DNA from: Rhizobium mayense
Lineage (GTDB): Bacteria; Pseudomonadota; Alphaproteobacteria; Rhizobiales; Rhizobiaceae
Direction: 5' to 3'
Length of the DNA stretch: 64,000 nucleotides
Assembly (NCBI RefSeq): GCF_030272705.1
Contig: NZ_JARFYM010000027.1
Span: forward strand, 1 to 64,000
Shown piece by piece: positions 35,495 through 45,176 of the stretch. The first letter of the stretch is position 1. Every line of letters starts with the position of its first letter. The position numbers and the translations under genes are program-made. The notes beneath the pieces are model-generated. The model was not told where the DNA came from. It saw only the letters and a program-made list of their open reading frames with translations, and did no database searches.

Positions 35495-37102
35495 ATGACC
35501 GCCCTGAAATCACAAATCTCCACACATACGGACCGTTTCAGGGACAATCGCGCCGCGATGCTGGAAGCGATCGGCGTGGCCGAGGCGGCTGCCTTGCGAG
35601 CGGCAGAGGGCGGCGGCGCGCAGGCGCGTGAGCGCCATGTCAGCCGCGGCAAGATGCTGCCACGCGATCGGGTGGCGGGGCTGATCGATCCGGCGACACC
35701 TTTCCTCGAAATCGGCGCGACGGCCGCGCACGGCATGTATGGTGATGAAGCGCCAGGCGCTGGACTGATCGCAGGCATCGGCCGCGTGGTGGGCCGCGAT
35801 TGCATGATCGTTTGCAACGACGCCACCGTCAAAGGCGGCACCTACTATCCGATCACGGTCAAGAAGCATTTGCGGGCCCAGGAGATCGCGGCGGAAAACA
35901 ATCTGCCATGCCTCTATCTGGTGGATTCCGGCGGAGCCAACCTGCCGAATCAGGACGAAGTCTTTCCGGACCGCGATCATTTCGGCCGCATCTTCTATAA
36001 TCAAGCCAATATGTCGGCAGCGGGCATTCCGCAGATCGCCGTGGTTATGGGTTCGTGCACTGCCGGAGGCGCCTATGTGCCCGCCATGTCCGACGAGACC
36101 ATCATTGTCGAGGGGCAGGGGACGATCTTTCTCGCCGGGCCGCCGTTGGTGAAAGCCGCGACCGGCGAGGTGGTTTCGGCGGAAGATCTCGGCGGCGGTG
36201 ATGTGCATACCCGTCTTTCCGGCGTTGCCGACTATCTGGCGCGGGACGATGCCCATGCGCTTGCCTTGGCGCGGCAGGCCGTTGCCAATCTCAATCGCCA
36301 TAAACCGACGACCGTACAGCTGCTGACGCCGGAGCCGCCGCTTTACGATCCCGAGGATATTCTCGGCATTGTGCCCTCCGATCTTCGCACGCCCTACGAT
36401 GTTCGTGAAGTCATCGCCCGCATTGTCGATGGCTCGCGTTTTGATGAATTCAAGGCGCGGTATGGCGCAGCATTGGTCTGCGGCTTTGCCCATGTCCACG
36501 GCATTCCCGTCGGTATCATCGCCAACAATGGCGTGCTGTTTTCGGAATCGGCGCTGAAGGGCGGGCATTTCGTCGAGCTTTGCTCGCAGCGCAAGATCCC
36601 GCTGGCCTTCCTGCAGAACATCACGGGCTTCATGGTCGGCCGGAAATACGAGACTGAAGGCATCGCCAAGCACGGCGCCAAGCTGGTGACGGCGGTGGCG
36701 ACGACGAAGGTGCCGAAGATCACCATGCTGATCGGTGGTTCATTCGGCGCCGGCAATTACGGAATGGCCGGCCGCGCCTATTCGCCACGCTTCCTTTGGA
36801 CCTGGCCGAACAGCCGCATCTCCGTTATGGGCGGCGAACAGGCGGCCGGTGTGCTGGCGACTGTGCGCGGCGAGGCCCTGGCGCGTTCCGGTAAACCCTG
36901 GACGAAAGAGGAGGAGGCGGCCTTCAAACAGCCGACCCTGAAAATGTTCGAGACCCAAAGCCATCCGCTCTACGCTTCGGCGCGTCTCTGGGATGACGGC
37001 ATCATCGATCCGCGCAGGAGCCGCGATGTGCTGGCGCTGTCGCTTTCGGCCGCGCTCAATGCGCCAATAGAAAACACCCGCTTCGGCCTGTTCAGGATGT
37101 GA
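35495..37102 (+). CDS. mccB: 3-Methylcrotonyl-CoA carboxylase, carboxyltransferase (beta) subunit
   Basis: The 535-residue carboxyltransferase subunit that transfers CO2 from biotin to 3-methylcrotonyl-CoA. The N-terminal half has [25 protein letters not shown] and [29 protein letters not shown]; the middle has [17 protein letters not shown], and the C-terminal half has [24 protein letters not shown] and [20 protein letters not shown]. These are characteristic of MccB rather than propionyl-CoA carboxylase. It lies 34 bp after ivd and 10 bp before ridA. Confidence 0.95.
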   Translation: MTALKSQISTHTDRFRDNRAAMLEAIGVAEAAALRAAEGGGAQARERHVSRGKMLPRDRVAGLIDPATPFLEIGATAAHGMYGDEAPGAGLIAGIGRVVGRDCMIVCNDATVKGGTYYPITVKKHLRAQEIAAENNLPCLYLVDSGGANLPNQDEVFPDRDHFGRIFYNQANMSAAGIPQIAVVMGSCTAGGAYVPAMSDETIIVEGQGTIFLAGPPLVKAATGEVVSAEDLGGGDVHTRLSGVADYLARDDAHALALARQAVANLNRHKPTTVQLLTPEPPLYDPEDILGIVPSDLRTPYDVREVIARIVDGSRFDEFKARYGAALVCGFAHVHGIPVGIIANNGVLFSESALKGGHFVELCSQRKIPLAFLQNITGFMVGRKYETEGIAKHGAKLVTAVATTKVPKITMLIGGSFGAGNYGMAGRAYSPRFLWTWPNSRISVMGGEQAAGVLATVRGEALARSGKPWTKEEEAAFKQPTLKMFETQSHPLYASARLWDDGIIDPRRSRDVLALSLSAALNAPIENTRFGLFRM

Positions 37103-37112
37103 GGAGATTGAG

Positions 37113-37496
37113 ATGAAACGCGACATCGTCAATGCCAAGAACGCACCCCAGCCGCGCGGCGGCTACGCCCAGGCCGTCAAGCTCGAAAATTTCGAGAAAT
37201 TGCTGTTTGTCAGCGGCCAGATTCCGACAACGGCCGACGATGCGCTTCCGGACGGATTTCAGGCGCAGGCGCGTCAGGTCTGGCTCAATGTCGATGCCCA
37301 GCTCAAGGCCGCCGGAATGAGCAAGGCCGACATCGTCAAGGTCACCACCTATCTCGCCGACCGTCATCATACGATCGAGAACCGCGAGATTCGCAGCGAA
37401 TATCTGGGCTCGCTCGCCCCGGCTATGACGGTGGTGATCGCGGGCATTTTCGACACCGCGTGGCTCCTAGAAGTCGAGGTCGTCGCCGCGCAATAG
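37113..37496 (+). CDS. RidA family deaminase-like protein
   Basis: A 127-residue RidA/YjgF/UK114 protein. RidA proteins hydrolyse reactive enamine/imine intermediates that PLP enzymes release, and form trimers. Segments include PRGGYAQAVKLENFEKLLFVSGQIPTTADDALPDGFQAQARQVW and VKVTTYLADRHHTIENREI. The arginine that binds the carboxylate in canonical RidA is not where expected, so it may belong to another subfamily. It is embedded between mccB (10 bp) and mccA (9 bp), an unusual place in leucine catabolism. Confidence 0.88.
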   Translation: MKRDIVNAKNAPQPRGGYAQAVKLENFEKLLFVSGQIPTTADDALPDGFQAQARQVWLNVDAQLKAAGMSKADIVKVTTYLADRHHTIENREIRSEYLGSLAPAMTVVIAGIFDTAWLLEVEVVAAQ

Positions 37497-37505
37497 GGAT
37501 TGCCG

Positions 37506-39494
37506 ATGTTTTCGAAGATATTGATCGCCAATCGCGGAGAAATCGCCTGCCGGATCATACGTACGGCAAGGCGGATGGGCATTCGCACGGTCGCGGTTTA
37601 CTCCGACGCGGATATCGCCGCCTTGCATGTGGCACTGGCCGATGAGGCGGTCCATATCGGCCCGGCGGCGGCAAGCGAGAGCTATCTCTCGAAGGAACGC
37701 ATTATGGCTGCCGCGTGGCGTTCCGGCGCCGCAGCCATTCACCCCGGCTATGGCTTTCTCTCGGAAAATGCCGATTTCGCGGAGGCGGTCGAATCAGTCG
37801 GACTGGTTTTTATCGGCCCATCGCCGGGCTCAATCCGCGCCATGGGCCTGAAGGATGCGGCCAAGGCGTTGATGGAGCGGGCCGGCGTGCCCGTCGTTCC
37901 AGGTTATCACGGTGACAATCAGGATGCGGCCTTCCTTGCGGAGCGCGCGACGGAGATCGGCTATCCCGTGCTGATCAAGGCACGGGCCGGCGGCGGCGGC
38001 AAGGGCATGCGGCGCGTCGACCGGCTGGAGGATTTTGCGGCGGCATTGGAATCGGCGAGGCGCGAGGCAAAGGCGGCCTTCGGTGACGATGCCGTTCTGA
38101 TCGAAAAATATCTGATGCAACCCCGTCACATAGAAATCCAGGTCTTTGGCGACAGCCATGGCAACGTCGTGCATCTTTTCGAACGCGATTGCTCTTTGCA
38201 GCGACGGCACCAGAAGGTGATCGAGGAAGCGCCGGCCCCCGGCATGACGGAGGAGATGCGCAACACGATGGGTGAAGCTGCCGTCCGCGCGGCGCGTGCC
38301 ATCGATTACCGCGGCGCCGGCACGGTTGAATTCATTGCCGATGTCTCCGGCGGCCTGTCGCCGGATCGCTTCTTTTTTATGGAAATGAACACTCGCCTGC
38401 AGGTCGAGCATCCCGTCACCGAAGCGATCGCCGGGGTCGATCTGGTCGAATGGCAATTGCGGATTGCTGGCGGCGAGCCCTTACCGAAGACCCAAGCCGA
38501 ACTCGCCGTTGACGGTTGGGCCTTCGAAGCGCGGCTTTATGCCGAGGACCCGTCGCGGGGTTTCCTGCCGTCGACTGGTACTCTCTCGCATCTCAGATTT
38601 CCCGACGGCGATACGCGCGTCGACACCGGCGTGTGCCAGGGCGACAGCATCACGCCCTTTTACGATCCGCTGATTGCCAAGCTCATTGTCCACGCCCCGA
38701 CCCGCCAAGCAGCCCTCGTCAAGCTGACGCGAGTGCTGCAGGACACGCAGGTGGCCGGAACGGCAAATAATCTTGATTTCTTGGCTCGATTGAGCCAGCA
38801 AGCGGATTTTGTTGCGGGCCATCCGGATACGGGCCTGATTGACCGCGAGGCGGAGACGCTGACCGCCGCATCAGTACCGGACGACATCGCGCTTGCCGTT
38901 GCCGCCATCATCGAGGCAGGAGGTATGACGCGATCCTTAGGGGGCGACCCGTGGCAAGCGCTCGGCGCCTGGCAGCTCTGGGGCGAGGTAAATCGACCCG
39001 TCGTGCTATATCATAGCGGCGGTCACACGAACTGCCGTGTGATTGCGAAAGGACAAGTTCTCTTCTCCGTGCATTTCGATGATCGTGCTGTCGGCGTCCG
39101 CATCGTCGGTGCCGGCGGCGGCGATTGTCACGTAGAGATCGACGGGCGGCAAATAAGCGCTGACGTCTTCCAGATGCCGCATGGCATGACGCTGTTCCTT
39201 GATGGCCATACCCATCACTTCCATCGACCCGACCCGCTGGATGGCGTTGAGGAAGAGGCCATCGGCGGTGACCGACTGATCGCGCCGATGCCTGGTCTCA
39301 TAAAGATCGTTCGGGTCCAGGAAGGCGATTTGGTCGCGAAGGGCCAGGCACTCATCATCATGGAGGCCATGAAGATGGAGCTGACACTGACGGCGACACG
39401 CGATGGCGTAGTGGAGAGCCTGCATGTCGGTGAAGGCGATCAGACCAGCGAGAGCGCCGTTCTCCTGTCGCTCCGGCCGGAGGACGCACAATGA
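37506..39494 (+). CDS. mccA: 3-Methylcrotonyl-CoA carboxylase, biotin (alpha) subunit
   Basis: A 662-residue subunit with biotin carboxylase (about 1-450) and a C-terminal biotin carrier domain. Motifs in order are FSKILIANRGEIACRIIRTARR, HPGYGFLSENADFAE, KARAGGGGKGMRRV (ATP grasp), FERDCSLQRRHQKVIEEAPAP, FFMEMNTRLQVEHPVTE and the biotinyl lysine in EAMKMELTLT (about residue 624). It starts 9 bp after ridA; ATG 37506 is used, with TTG 37500 as the alternative. Its stop overlaps the mvaB start by 4 bp (ATGA). Confidence 0.95.
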   Translation: MFSKILIANRGEIACRIIRTARRMGIRTVAVYSDADIAALHVALADEAVHIGPAAASESYLSKERIMAAAWRSGAAAIHPGYGFLSENADFAEAVESVGLVFIGPSPGSIRAMGLKDAAKALMERAGVPVVPGYHGDNQDAAFLAERATEIGYPVLIKARAGGGGKGMRRVDRLEDFAAALESARREAKAAFGDDAVLIEKYLMQPRHIEIQVFGDSHGNVVHLFERDCSLQRRHQKVIEEAPAPGMTEEMRNTMGEAAVRAARAIDYRGAGTVEFIADVSGGLSPDRFFFMEMNTRLQVEHPVTEAIAGVDLVEWQLRIAGGEPLPKTQAELAVDGWAFEARLYAEDPSRGFLPSTGTLSHLRFPDGDTRVDTGVCQGDSITPFYDPLIAKLIVHAPTRQAALVKLTRVLQDTQVAGTANNLDFLARLSQQADFVAGHPDTGLIDREAETLTAASVPDDIALAVAAIIEAGGMTRSLGGDPWQALGAWQLWGEVNRPVVLYHSGGHTNCRVIAKGQVLFSVHFDDRAVGVRIVGAGGGDCHVEIDGRQISADVFQMPHGMTLFLDGHTHHFHRPDPLDGVEEEAIGGDRLIAPMPGLIKIVRVQEGDLVAKGQALIIMEAMKMELTLTATRDGVVESLHVGEGDQTSESAVLLSLRPEDAQ

Positions 39495-40360
39495 CCGATC
39501 GCCCTTCCAACCATGTCACCATCGTCGAAATGGCGCCGCGAGACGGCCTGCAGAACGAAAAACGGCTGATCGACACGGAGCGCAAGATCGAACTGGTGGA
39601 TCTGCTCTCCGACTGCGGTTTCGAGCGCATCGAGGTCACCAGCTTCGTCAGCCCCAAATGGGTGCCGCAGCTGTCCGATGCCGCGGGCGTGATGGCCGGG
39701 ATCAAACGAAAGCCCGGCGTCCGCTATGCGGTGCTGACCCCGAATATGCAGGGCTTTGAGGCAGCGATTGCCGCTGGCGCCGATGAGGTGGCGATCTTCG
39801 CATCGGCCTCCGAAAGCTTTTCACTCAGCAACATCAATTGCTCCATCGACGAGAGCATCGAGCGGTTCCGGCCCGTGGCGGCGGCGAGCCGTGATCGCGG
39901 CATCCCCCTGCGCGGCTATGTCAGTTGCGTCGTCGAATGCCCCTATGAAGGCGCTATACCGCCGGCGAATGCAGCAAGCGTCGCGAGACAGTTGCGCGAG
40001 CTCGGCTGTTACGAGATCAGCCTTGGCGACACGATCGGCAGAGGCAAACCGGAGGCGGTGGACAGCATGCTGGAAGCCGTGCTTGCTGATCTCCCGGCCA
40101 CCATGCTGGCCGGTCATTTTCACGATACTTCCGGCCGGGCATTGGACAATATCGGCGTAGCCCTGGATCGGGGTCTGCGGGTATTCGACGCCGCTGCCGG
40201 CGGTCTCGGCGGCTGTCCCTTCGCGCCTGGTGCCAAGGGCAACGTCGATACCGTGGCGGTTCAGCATTATCTGACATTGCACGGCTTCGAGACCGGTCTC
40301 GATGAGGAAAACCTTGCCCACGCAGCCGCCTTTGCCATCAGCCTCAGGAGCGCCGCATGA
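39491..40360 (+). CDS. mvaB: Hydroxymethylglutaryl-CoA lyase
   Basis: A 289-residue TIM-barrel lyase that cleaves HMG-CoA to acetoacetate and acetyl-CoA, the last step of leucine breakdown. The N-terminal VEMAPRDGLQNEKRLI holds metal and substrate contacts, SFVSPKWVPQLSDA follows, GHFHDTSGRALDNI supplies metal-binding histidines, and GGLGGCPFAPGAKGN contains the catalytic cysteine. It overlaps mccA and liuC by 4 bp each, indicating translational coupling. Confidence 0.96.
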   Translation: MTDRPSNHVTIVEMAPRDGLQNEKRLIDTERKIELVDLLSDCGFERIEVTSFVSPKWVPQLSDAAGVMAGIKRKPGVRYAVLTPNMQGFEAAIAAGADEVAIFASASESFSLSNINCSIDESIERFRPVAAASRDRGIPLRGYVSCVVECPYEGAIPPANAASVARQLRELGCYEISLGDTIGRGKPEAVDSMLEAVLADLPATMLAGHFHDTSGRALDNIGVALDRGLRVFDAAAGGLGGCPFAPGAKGNVDTVAVQHYLTLHGFETGLDEENLAHAAAFAISLRSAA

Positions 40361-41139
40361 CATCGCAAACAATCCATATCGCCATCAGAGAGCACGGCGT
40401 CGCCCGCCTGACCTTGGCGCGCCCGGAAAAGCATAATGCCCTATCGGCCGAGATGATCGATGCCCTGACCGAGGCCGCTCACGATCTTGGCCGAAATGCA
40501 AGCGTGCGCGTGGTCGTGCTTACGGGCGAGGGTACAAGCTTTTGCGCTGGCGGCGACCTCGGTTGGATGCGCGCGCAGTTCGACGCCACCCGTGCCGGAC
40601 GCATCGCTGAAGCCCGCAGGCTGGCCATGCTGTTCAAGGCCTTGAACGAATTGCCGAAGCCGCTGATCGCCCGCGTGCATGGCAATGCCTTCGGTGGCGG
40701 TATAGGCATCCTCAGCGTCTGCGACATGGCGATAGCCGCCGCCACGGCGCGCTTCGGCCTGACGGAGGTTCGCCTCGGCATCATCCCGGCCACCATCAGC
40801 CCCTATGTGATCGCTCGCATCGGCGAGGCTAAGGCCCGCCCGCTCTTCCTCTCCGGCAAGATCGTCGATGCCTGGCAAGCCCATGCCGTCGGCCTGCTGA
40901 CCCGCGTCGTTCCCGAAGACGCGCTCGACGAGGCCGTTGAATCCGAAATCCGCCACTTCCTCGCCGCTTCGCCGCAGGCTGCTGCGCGGGCCAAAGCATT
41001 GGCCCGTTCCCTCGGCGCGCCGATTACCGACGAACTCATCGACCGCGTCATCACACAACTGGCCGATACGTGGGAGACGGAGGAAGCAAGGGAAGGGCTC
41101 GCAGCATTCTTCGAGCGGCGGGAGCCGAGCTGGAGATAG
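40357..41139 (+). CDS. liuC: Enoyl-CoA hydratase, probably 3-methylglutaconyl-CoA hydratase
   Basis: A 260-residue crotonase-fold hydratase that would add water to 3-methylglutaconyl-CoA to make HMG-CoA. The oxyanion-hole segments are LTLARPEKHNALSAEM and GEGTSFCAGGDLGWMR; the catalytic helix region is NAFGGGIGILSVCDMAIAA with FGLTEVRLGIIPATISPYV. The specific substrate is inferred from its place as the last gene of the operon, 4-bp overlapped with mvaB. It ends 5 bp from the convergent beta-helix gene. Confidence 0.9.
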   Translation: MTSQTIHIAIREHGVARLTLARPEKHNALSAEMIDALTEAAHDLGRNASVRVVVLTGEGTSFCAGGDLGWMRAQFDATRAGRIAEARRLAMLFKALNELPKPLIARVHGNAFGGGIGILSVCDMAIAAATARFGLTEVRLGIIPATISPYVIARIGEAKARPLFLSGKIVDAWQAHAVGLLTRVVPEDALDEAVESEIRHFLAASPQAAARAKALARSLGAPITDELIDRVITQLADTWETEEAREGLAAFFERREPSWR

Positions 41140-41144
41140 GCAGT

Positions 41145-42518
41145 CTACGCCAGCCTATTTTTCTCTATTGTAAGCTTCGGAAACTCTTCGCTGCCCGTCG
41201 CCGTCAAGTCGCCGGAAGCCGGTTTGTCCCAACGAAAGCCGATGATGGCGCCCTTTGTCGTTTCTTGGAACAGATTGTCGGAGATGACAGCCGCACCGGC
41301 GCCGTCGACGACGGAGACTGCGCAGCCGATGCGGGCTTGGCGGATGATGTTGCCGGTGGCGACGACGTTGCGGAGATAGGGACCCCAGCCGAGTTTCAGA
41401 CCCCAGAGCGGCGCATTTTCGATAAGGTTCGTAGCGATCAGCGTGTCGGCTTCGGCCGATATCCCGATGCCGAAACCGCTCTCCTGAGGATAGGGTCCGG
41501 TCAGCGACAGGTTGCGGATGATATTGCCGGTGACGCTGGCGAGCCGGCCGCCCTTGTCGAAATTGGCAATCGCGATGCCATTCGCGGCGCCGTCGACGAG
41601 ATTGTTGCTGACCACAGCGCCTTCGAACTCGAATTCGCAGAAGATCGCCGTCTCACCGGAGCGCAGGCATTGATTGCCTGTGATCTGCACGTTCGACGCC
41701 GAATTGGCGCGCACGGCGGTAAAGGCGCAATCGGCGATCTGGTTGCCGGAGACCACGACTCCGTCGGCGCGGAAAATGTTGATGCCGTTGCCATTCTGGC
41801 CGGTGCCACCATCATTGGCGCCGATGCGGGCGATGCGATTGCCGGTGACGATGCTGCCATCTGCGCCCTTGTCCCAGCGGTGGATGAGGATGCCGCCATT
41901 GCCGCAATCCTCGACCGTATTGCCGGTAACCGTCAGTCCGGCCGACTGGACGGAATACAGACCGGCTTCCGCGGCGCCTGATATGCGGCTGCGTTCGATC
42001 CGCCCGCCGCAACGCTCCAGTTGCAGCCCATGTTTGCGACTGCCGGCGATTTCGCAATTGTCGATAAGGACTTCGTCGACACCGCTAAATTGCAGCAACC
42101 CACCGGCATAGTCGGCAAGCCACCGGTTGCCGCCATCGAGAACGATGCCGGATAGTTCGATGCGTTTGGCCTTGTCGGCGCTCATCAGATGGCCTTCGCC
42201 GCCATAAACGAGCCGCGAGGCGCCGGGAATGCCGGTGATGCGGGTATTGTCGGGTAATGTGAGGTTCGAGACACTATAGTTGCCCGGCGGCAGGAAGACC
42301 GGCTCGTTGTTGCGCGCGGCGTTGTCGATCATCGCCTGGAGCTTGCCGCTTCTGCTATCGCTGGTGCCTGGCGTCGCTCTATAGGCGATCGCATCGATCG
42401 GTCCGCGCATCTCGGCGCCTGCGATCTTGGCGAGTGGCACGGCAGAGGCGCGTTGGGCAAATAGGCCGGCTGCGGCCGAGGCGGCGATATAGGCGATGAA
42501 CGCGCGACGCTGGACCAT
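41145..42518 (-). CDS. Tat-exported parallel beta-helix protein (TIGR03808 family)
   Basis: A 457-residue protein with a twin-arginine signal (VQRRAFIAYIAASAAAGLFA, then AxA-type cleavage near QRASA) followed by a right-handed parallel beta-helix built from repeats such as LTVTGNTVEDCGNGGI, VVVSGNQIADCAFTAV and VQITGNQCLRSGETAI. It matches the TIGR03808 family of Tat-translocated repetitive proteins known mainly from rhizobia. Function is unknown; carbohydrate binding or cleavage in the periplasm is plausible from the fold. Start ATG 42518 fits the signal peptide. It is alone, convergent with the liu operon. Confidence 0.9.
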   Translation of the reverse strand: MVQRRAFIAYIAASAAAGLFAQRASAVPLAKIAGAEMRGPIDAIAYRATPGTSDSRSGKLQAMIDNAARNNEPVFLPPGNYSVSNLTLPDNTRITGIPGASRLVYGGEGHLMSADKAKRIELSGIVLDGGNRWLADYAGGLLQFSGVDEVLIDNCEIAGSRKHGLQLERCGGRIERSRISGAAEAGLYSVQSAGLTVTGNTVEDCGNGGILIHRWDKGADGSIVTGNRIARIGANDGGTGQNGNGINIFRADGVVVSGNQIADCAFTAVRANSASNVQITGNQCLRSGETAIFCEFEFEGAVVSNNLVDGAANGIAIANFDKGGRLASVTGNIIRNLSLTGPYPQESGFGIGISAEADTLIATNLIENAPLWGLKLGWGPYLRNVVATGNIIRQARIGCAVSVVDGAGAAVISDNLFQETTKGAIIGFRWDKPASGDLTATGSEEFPKLTIEKNRLA

Positions 42519-42763
42519 TGTTAACTCCTGAGTTGTGTCTTCCGAAGCAGAAAGCGTGCCACACGCATCTGTCCTGATATGGCACGGAAAGCGACCCATT
42601 CTCGCGAAAGCGGGCCTCCGGCTTCTCAGGCGTTCCGCCCATTTATTCTTTCATTCACCCATCCGCTTAAGAGGCTCGAAGGGAGCGCGAACTATACTGG
42701 TCGCGTTTCGGTTGTGACATTTGAGAAAGCCGCGCCTGCGGCTGTAATGGGAGAATGCGCATC

Positions 42764-45082
42764 ATGAATAAGCCGGCTTTTCAGCACGCGCGGACAGGCG
42801 AGCGTGATCGTACGCTCGATATCGAGACGGAGCGTCTGTTGGCTGCGACGCAGGCGTTGATGGCGGCGAACGCGCACCATGTCGCCGATGGCATCGAGCA
42901 GCTACGCCTCAAGGCGATCGTGCATGAACTGCCGGATTTTCTCTTCGTCAAGGATCGCGAAAGCCGCTTCGTCTTCGCCAATGCCGCCACGGCAAAAAGT
43001 CTTGGCTTGGAGAGAGCAAGTGCGCTCGCTGGCAAGACCGATTTCGATTTGGTGCCGCTGGATCGAGCCACGAAATACTACGATATCGAGCAGGAAATCA
43101 TCGCCACCGGCAAGCCACGGATCGATATGGAGGAGGTTATTCCCTCCGCGAGCGGCGGTAAGCCAATCTATCGGCTGACCTCGAAGTTACCGCTGCGCAA
43201 CGACCGCGGTGAGGTGATCGGCCTGATCGGCACTTCGCGCGATATCACCGAGCGCAAACGCCAGGAGCATCTGCGCCGCAGCCAGGCCGAACTATTGGAA
43301 ATGATCGCCAAGAGCGAGCCGCTCGAGATGATCCTCGAGGCGCTGGTATTGATGGTTGAGGATCAGCTTAGCGACATCAAAGGGTCGGTGCTGTTGCTGG
43401 ATCATGAAGGCATTCATCTGTCCCATGGCGCCGCGCCCAATCTGCCCGGCGCCTACAGCCGCTTGATCGATGGCATCGCCATCGGCCCGAAGGTCGGCTC
43501 CTGCGGCACGGCCGCCTGGCGCGGCAAGCCCGTCTTCGTCAACGACATCCAGACCGACCTGCTCTGGGAGGATTTTCGCGACCTTGCCGCGCAATTCGAT
43601 CTGCGTTCCTGTTGGTCGACGCCGATCAAGACCTCGCAGGGCAACGTGCTCGGCACTTTCGCGCTCTATTCCAACGCGGTGCGTGAGCCGACCGAATGTG
43701 AGCTGGAGCTGCTCGCCATGGCGAACCATATCGCCGGCATCGCCATTGAGCGCAAGCGCGCCGAAGATCGCATTTATTTCATGGCTCACCATGACGACCT
43801 GACCGGTTTGCCGAACCGCGCCTTTCTCAAGGAGAACATGGCGAAGATCCTGTTCAAGGCTCGGCGTAATGGCCGCAAGGTGACGGTTGCCTATGTTGAT
43901 CTCGACAATTTCAAGCAGGTCAATGATAGTCGCGGACACGGCGCCGGCGATGAGTTGTTGAAGGAGCTGACGTCGCGCATGGTCGATAGCCTGCGGGCAT
44001 CCGACATGGTGGTGCGCCTTGGCGGCGACGAGTTCCTCTTGGTCTTCGTCCACCAGTCGCGGCACGACACCGGCATCACGCGTCGGCTGCGCGAGCTGCA
44101 GAAAGCGATCACGCAGCCGGTGGTGGTCGGAGATCTCGAGGTTTCCGTAACGAGCAGCATCGGCGTCGCCGCGTTTCCGGCCGATGGCGAGACCCCCGAG
44201 GAGCTGATCGCCTGCGCCGATGCGGCCATGTACAAGGCCAAGGAGCATGGCCGCAACCGGCTGCAATATCATACCCATAAGCCGAATGCGGCGGGTGTCA
44301 TGCCGTTGAGCGAGCAGGAGGAATTGCGCAACGCCATCGGCGCCAACCAGTTCTTCGTGGAATACCAGCCGCAGGTGGATGTCGCGAGCGGTCGTATCGT
44401 GGGCGCAGAAGCGCTTGTGCGCTGGCGGCATCCGCGTCACGGCATACTGCCTCCCGGCCAATTCATCCCGCTGGCGGAAGAATCCGGGCTGATCATCCCG
44501 CTCGGATTGTTCGTGCTCAACGAGGCCTGCCGGCAGGCCAAGGAGTGGCAGGTGATGGGCCTGCCCCCGGTCACGATCGCCGTCAATGTTTCGGCCCGGC
44601 AGTTCAGCGATCCGGCGCTTGCCGCCCATGTCACCGAAGCCCTGGAGGCAAGCGGTCTCGGCCCGCAATGGCTGGAGCTGGAGTTGACCGAAAGCACGCT
44701 GATGCATGACGTGCCGCGCGCTCTGCATGTGATGCAGGCCCTGAAGGCGCTTGGCGTGCGCCTGTCGATCGACGATTTCGGCACCGGCTATTCCAGCTTG
44801 GCGGCGCTGAAGACTTTTCCCTTCGACCGTCTCAAAATGGATCGCTCTTTCGTCGAGGCGTTGCCACGCGACGAGACGACCGTCGCCATCGCCTCCGCCG
44901 TCATCTCGCTCGCGCGCCGGCTGCGCCTCGCCGTCGTCGCGGAAGGGGTGGAGACGGACGAGCAGCTCGAATTCCTGCGCCAGAGTCAGTGCCACGACGC
45001 CCAGGGTTTCTATTTCTCGCGGCCAGTCGGAGCAGGAGAGATCGCGAAGCTTCTAACAAGTGCCTGTGACCGCCTCGCTTGA
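42764..45082 (+). CDS. PAS-GAF-GGDEF-EAL cyclic-di-GMP enzyme
   Basis: A 772-residue sensor enzyme without membrane segments. PAS covers about 45-170 (PDFLFVKDRESRFVFANAAT to GLIGTSRDITERKRQE), GAF about 185-325 (SCGTAAWRGKPVFVNDIQTD), GGDEF about 335-500 and EAL about 515-765. The cyclase motif RLGGDEFLLVF is intact and the phosphodiesterase motifs GAEALVRWRHP, TESTLMHD, IDDFGTGYSSL, KMDRSF and AEGVETDEQ are intact, so both activities are possible. ATG 42764 is taken, with GGGAGA 10 nt upstream; ATG 42755 is too close to that site. Confidence 0.95.
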   Translation: MNKPAFQHARTGERDRTLDIETERLLAATQALMAANAHHVADGIEQLRLKAIVHELPDFLFVKDRESRFVFANAATAKSLGLERASALAGKTDFDLVPLDRATKYYDIEQEIIATGKPRIDMEEVIPSASGGKPIYRLTSKLPLRNDRGEVIGLIGTSRDITERKRQEHLRRSQAELLEMIAKSEPLEMILEALVLMVEDQLSDIKGSVLLLDHEGIHLSHGAAPNLPGAYSRLIDGIAIGPKVGSCGTAAWRGKPVFVNDIQTDLLWEDFRDLAAQFDLRSCWSTPIKTSQGNVLGTFALYSNAVREPTECELELLAMANHIAGIAIERKRAEDRIYFMAHHDDLTGLPNRAFLKENMAKILFKARRNGRKVTVAYVDLDNFKQVNDSRGHGAGDELLKELTSRMVDSLRASDMVVRLGGDEFLLVFVHQSRHDTGITRRLRELQKAITQPVVVGDLEVSVTSSIGVAAFPADGETPEELIACADAAMYKAKEHGRNRLQYHTHKPNAAGVMPLSEQEELRNAIGANQFFVEYQPQVDVASGRIVGAEALVRWRHPRHGILPPGQFIPLAEESGLIIPLGLFVLNEACRQAKEWQVMGLPPVTIAVNVSARQFSDPALAAHVTEALEASGLGPQWLELELTESTLMHDVPRALHVMQALKALGVRLSIDDFGTGYSSLAALKTFPFDRLKMDRSFVEALPRDETTVAIASAVISLARRLRLAVVAEGVETDEQLEFLRQSQCHDAQGFYFSRPVGAGEIAKLLTSACDRLA

Positions 45083-45176
45083 ACACATCCGTATCTGCTG
45101 TAATCCTGCCTCCATATGCTGGCCCCAGAGTCGATTCTGCATTGGGCTCAACGCGAAGAAGAGGGGAAGTTGATCC

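Noticed and set aside
43292-44995. 567-codon open frame antisense to the PAS-GAF-GGDEF-EAL gene
   Set aside because: It is a shadow of a clear multidomain gene whose motifs are intact on the plus strand.
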